From Acidobacteriota bacterium (GTDB lineage: Bacteria; Acidobacteriota; Blastocatellia; Pyrinomonadales; Pyrinomonadaceae), in assembly GCA_013698055.1 (NCBI GenBank), contig JACCVS010000528.1, positions 1 to 7,356 of the forward strand: a stretch of DNA of 7,356 bases. Direction: 5' to 3'. The position numbers and the translations under genes are program-made. The notes beneath the pieces were generated by a model, which was not told the origin of the DNA, ran no database searches, and saw only the letters and a program-made list of their open reading frames with translations. This document shows, one piece after another, positions 5,676 through 7,356 of the stretch. Each line of letters begins with the position of its first letter. Positions within the stretch are counted from its first letter, which is position 1.

Positions 5676-6347
5676 TCACCGCTCATCGGTCGCCTGTGGC
5701 CTTCGGTAATTCTGAACGTATTGCGGAATCTCTATTCCATCCCGCAGGCGGGAGTCAGGCACGGCTTCGCCGGTTGCCAGATGGAGCGGGAGTTCCCCGG
5801 CCCAGACGGGAATCTCGTAATCCTCTTCATCGTCAACGGGCGGGCCGGTGCGTATCTTGGCAGAAGCCTCATTGAGGGAAAGCGACAGCACCATCGTCGC
5901 GCGCAATTCTTTCTGATTAGGGATGCGCGCCTCCTCCCATCGCCCGATCATGATGTGATCTGTGAACGTCTGGAGGGCTTTCATTTTCTCGTCCTCGTCT
6001 TCCACGATTCGCGCATTGCCGAAGATGACGACAGACCTGTAGTTCATTGAGTGATGAAAGGAGGAGCGTGCGAGAACCAGCGCATCAATTAGCGTGACGG
6101 TCACGCAAACGCCGATGCCTTCACGCAACGTCTTCAACATCCGGCTCGCCGCCGAGCCGTGAATATAGAGTTGGTCGCCCAGCCGCCCGTAACCCGTCGG
6201 GATGACGACCGGGGAACCATCCACCACAAAGCCCACGTGACAGATGAAACCTTCGTCGAGGATTTGGTTGATAGTCTCTCGCTCGTAATTCCCACGCTTC
6301 GGAAGTCGCTTAACAGTTGTTCGTTCCGTCGGCTTGAAATCTTCCAT
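5676..6347 (-). CDS. Pyridoxamine 5'-phosphate oxidase-like FMN-binding split-barrel protein (NimA-like)
   Basis: The protein (223 residues from this start) matches the PPOX-type split barrel family that includes flavin reductase-like and NimA nitroimidazole-resistance proteins. Markers are the strand run HVGFVVDGSPVVIPTGYG, LYIHGSAASRML followed by CVTVTL, and SFHHSMNYRSVVIFG, segments that line the FMN site in the family. It is cytoplasmic, with no signal. The reaction and substrate are not deducible; members range from nitro-reduction to FMN or F420 redox roles. I chose the ATG at 6347 because AAAGG lies 10 bases before it; the ATG at 6380 (11 residues longer) has no ribosome site and would overlap the preceding gene by 19 bases. 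From 6347 the gap to the selenoprotein gene is only 14 bases, so the two are probably co-transcribed. Confidence 0.9.
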   Translation of the reverse strand: MEDFKPTERTTVKRLPKRGNYERETINQILDEGFICHVGFVVDGSPVVIPTGYGRLGDQLYIHGSAASRMLKTLREGIGVCVTVTLIDALVLARSSFHHSMNYRSVVIFGNARIVEDEDEKMKALQTFTDHIMIGRWEEARIPNQKELRATMVLSLSLNEASAKIRTGPPVDDEEDYEIPVWAGELPLHLATGEAVPDSRLRDGIEIPQYVQNYRRPQATDER

Positions 6348-6361
6348 CTTCGATTTACCTT

Positions 6362-6907
6362 TCACCCGTCTCGCTTCCATAATTGTTGAGAAGGCACGCG
6401 CAACGCACGGTTGAACTTACTCGAAGCGTTCTCCCACGCGATGATGGCCGTCAACTCTACAATCGCATCGTCGTCGTATACGGCGCGCAGCCGCGCGAAC
6501 AACTCGTCCGTGACCTCGCGCCCGGTGATGGTCATGCAATCGGCGTATTCGAGCGCGATTCGCTCCGCCTCATCGTAAAGCGGGCTGACGGCGTAATCAT
6601 GCAGAGCGAGTATCTTTTCATCCGGGATGCCGAGTTCGCTGCTCACGGCAGCGTTGATATCCTGTCAAAATTCGCACTTGTTAATGAAAGCGATGCGACG
6701 GTTAATTAGGGACTGTAAACCAGCATCAATCAAACCGGAGCCATCAATGCCCATCCACATCCCACGCGCACCGCGAAAGATCGTCGGGCGACGCGCGTAA
6801 ACGAGATGATTGAGAAGCGGCGCTCCCCACTTCTTAGCCTGGGCATCGAAGACCTGTTTGACATAGCCCTCAGTATTGTCAGGATTGACTCCCTCAATGC
6901 GTGCCAT
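6362..6907 (-). CDS. AhpD/carboxymuconolactone decarboxylase-like selenoprotein, in-frame TGA read as selenocysteine
   Basis: One frame of 182 codons is interrupted only by TGA at 6667-6665. Residues 1-80 (start MARIEGVNP, with AGGAG 6 bases before the ATG) end in NKCEF; after TGA the same frame goes on QDINAAVSSELG to a TGA stop at 6362, giving 181 residues. Both halves fit one protein of the carboxymuconolactone decarboxylase/AhpD-like fold, where relatives have CEFC-QDIN; the TGA replaces the second cysteine of CxxC, giving Cys78-Glu-Phe-Sec81. In this family CxxC is the redox centre for peroxide or thiol chemistry, so Sec would raise reactivity. AhpD-like selenoproteins are known from bacterial selenoproteome surveys. 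A SECIS-like hairpin follows the TGA. No shift of frame occurs and the downstream half shows no decay. Alternatives are a nonsense mutation or sequencing error. Substrate is unknown. Confidence 0.85.
6637..6653 (-). promoter_or_regulatory. Candidate bacterial SECIS hairpin
   Basis: On the minus strand CGCTGC (6653-6648) and GCAGCG (6642-6637) form a perfect six-pair stem around loop CGTGA. The loop begins after 17 bases of spacing from the TGA and has G at its second position. Both agree with the general bacterial SECIS model as I recall it (apical loop about 16-37 bases after UGA, a G among the first two loop bases). GGAT (6662-6659) and ATCC (6628-6625) can add a lower stem. It would bind SelB to insert selenocysteine. 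Confidence 0.7.
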
Positions 6908-6955
6908 TTCAATCTCCTACAATATTCACGCTTAGCTCCGGTAGAGATGTTTAAC

Positions 6956-7356
6956 CTACACGCTCTCCGTCCCAGTCAGCACGTGCACCCTCTGACCCGT
7001 CTCCAGCCTTCCCGTCTGAATCACACGCGCGTACAGGCGCGAATCCCCGGGATGCTGTTTCTGAGAGATGCGCTTGAACTTGCCGCCGATGAATGATGCT
7101 CCGATGGTCGAGCATGGCGCGGTGTACGAACTGATTTCAATAATCACCTCGTCGCCCAACGCGAGGCGGCTGCCCGGCTCAAGCGTTTCCCAATCAACGC
7201 CCACGACCGTCACATTCTCACCAACTGAGCCGGGAAAGATCGGATGCCCTTCATCCTGTAACTCCGCGATGCGTTCGAGCGCGTAGAGACAGAGCGCACG
7301 CTCCGGCCCGCCATGAATCTTCCGCTTAGCCTGTTTGTCGCAGGCCAATCCCGTCG
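6956..7356 (-). CDS. MOSC domain-containing protein (5' end cut by window edge)
   Basis: The visible 133 codons form most of a MOSC domain, the sulfur-carrier fold related to the C-terminus of molybdenum cofactor sulfurase and to YiiM-like proteins. Typical segments are KIHGGPERALCLY, GHPIFPGSVGENVTVVG, LALGDEVIIEISSYTAPC (with the conserved cysteine) and SRLYARVIQTG. The frame stays open through the right edge (TGLACDKQ just inside it), so the start lies outside; a TTG at 7348 is not a real start because the conserved region continues before it. Such proteins are soluble and are thought to handle sulfur or molybdenum-pterin ligands; the precise role here is unknown. It precedes the selenoprotein gene by 48 bases on the same strand, suggesting an operon. 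Confidence 0.92.
   Translation of the reverse strand, partial: TGLACDKQAKRKIHGGPERALCLYALERIAELQDEGHPIFPGSVGENVTVVGVDWETLEPGSRLALGDEVIIEISSYTAPCSTIGASFIGGKFKRISQKQHPGDSRLYARVIQTGRLETGQRVHVLTGTESV

Noticed and set aside
6362..6646. Independent gene starting at GTG 6646
   Set aside because: The start codon is GTG without a good ribosome site and would begin in the middle of a conserved helix; the preceding codons QDINAA belong to the same domain.
6362..6907. Pseudogene or frameshifted CMD-family gene
   Set aside because: Both halves are in the same frame, only one TGA interrupts them, it sits at the redox cysteine, and a SECIS-like hairpin follows. A nonsense mutation is possible but explains less.
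6956..7348. MOSC gene starting at TTG 7348
   Set aside because: The conserved domain sequence continues in frame past this codon to the window edge, so the true start lies outside.

Overview
The window looks like a chromosomal piece of a diderm, moderately GC-rich bacterium, most plausibly an Acidobacteriota member of the Blastocatellia/Pyrinomonadales type. This placement is inferred from the gene types (a HemQ-like haem enzyme, a Rieske protein beside a cytochrome b fused to cytochrome c, large secreted proteins with carbohydrate-binding-like domains) and from heptad-repeat intergenic DNA. No taxonomic marker gene is present. No stretch of more than about 220 bases lacks a gene or a structured element.

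Left part (1-1992), all on the minus strand: the N-terminal 268 residues of a secreted protein that runs off the left edge, a small membrane-anchored or secreted protein of unknown function, and a chlorite-dismutase-family protein that fits coproheme decarboxylase (HemQ/ChdC).

Centre (2113-4917), plus strand: a respiratory module. A Tat-exported Rieske iron-sulfur protein overlaps by 4 bases a 512-residue fusion of cytochrome b6, subunit IV and cytochrome c. A lipoprotein cytochrome c follows with its own promoter. Together they would pass electrons from quinol to a periplasmic acceptor, as a bc1/b6f complex does. Two key sites depart from the family: the second axial histidine of haem bH is an arginine, and the PEWY motif of the Qo site reads PGGQ. 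The module is bracketed by 7-base tandem repeats: a 31-bp inverted repeat before the Rieske gene, and a G-quadruplex-type (GGGATGA)n array directly after the fusion gene.

Right centre (5013-5565): a small orphan gene on the minus strand, then a self-contained tRNA-Arg(UCG) unit with a near-consensus sigma-70 promoter and an intrinsic terminator.

Right part (5676-7356), minus strand: an apparent three-gene cluster encoding a MOSC-domain protein (its start lies beyond the right edge), a carboxymuconolactone-decarboxylase/AhpD-like protein, and an FMN-binding split-barrel (PPOX-type) protein. The middle gene is the main discovery. Its reading frame is interrupted by one in-frame TGA exactly at the second cysteine of the CxxC redox motif, giving CEFU. 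A GC-rich hairpin with a G at loop position 2 lies 17 bases downstream, as expected for a bacterial SECIS element. The gene is therefore best read as one 181-residue selenoprotein that a standard gene caller would split into two pieces or call a pseudogene.
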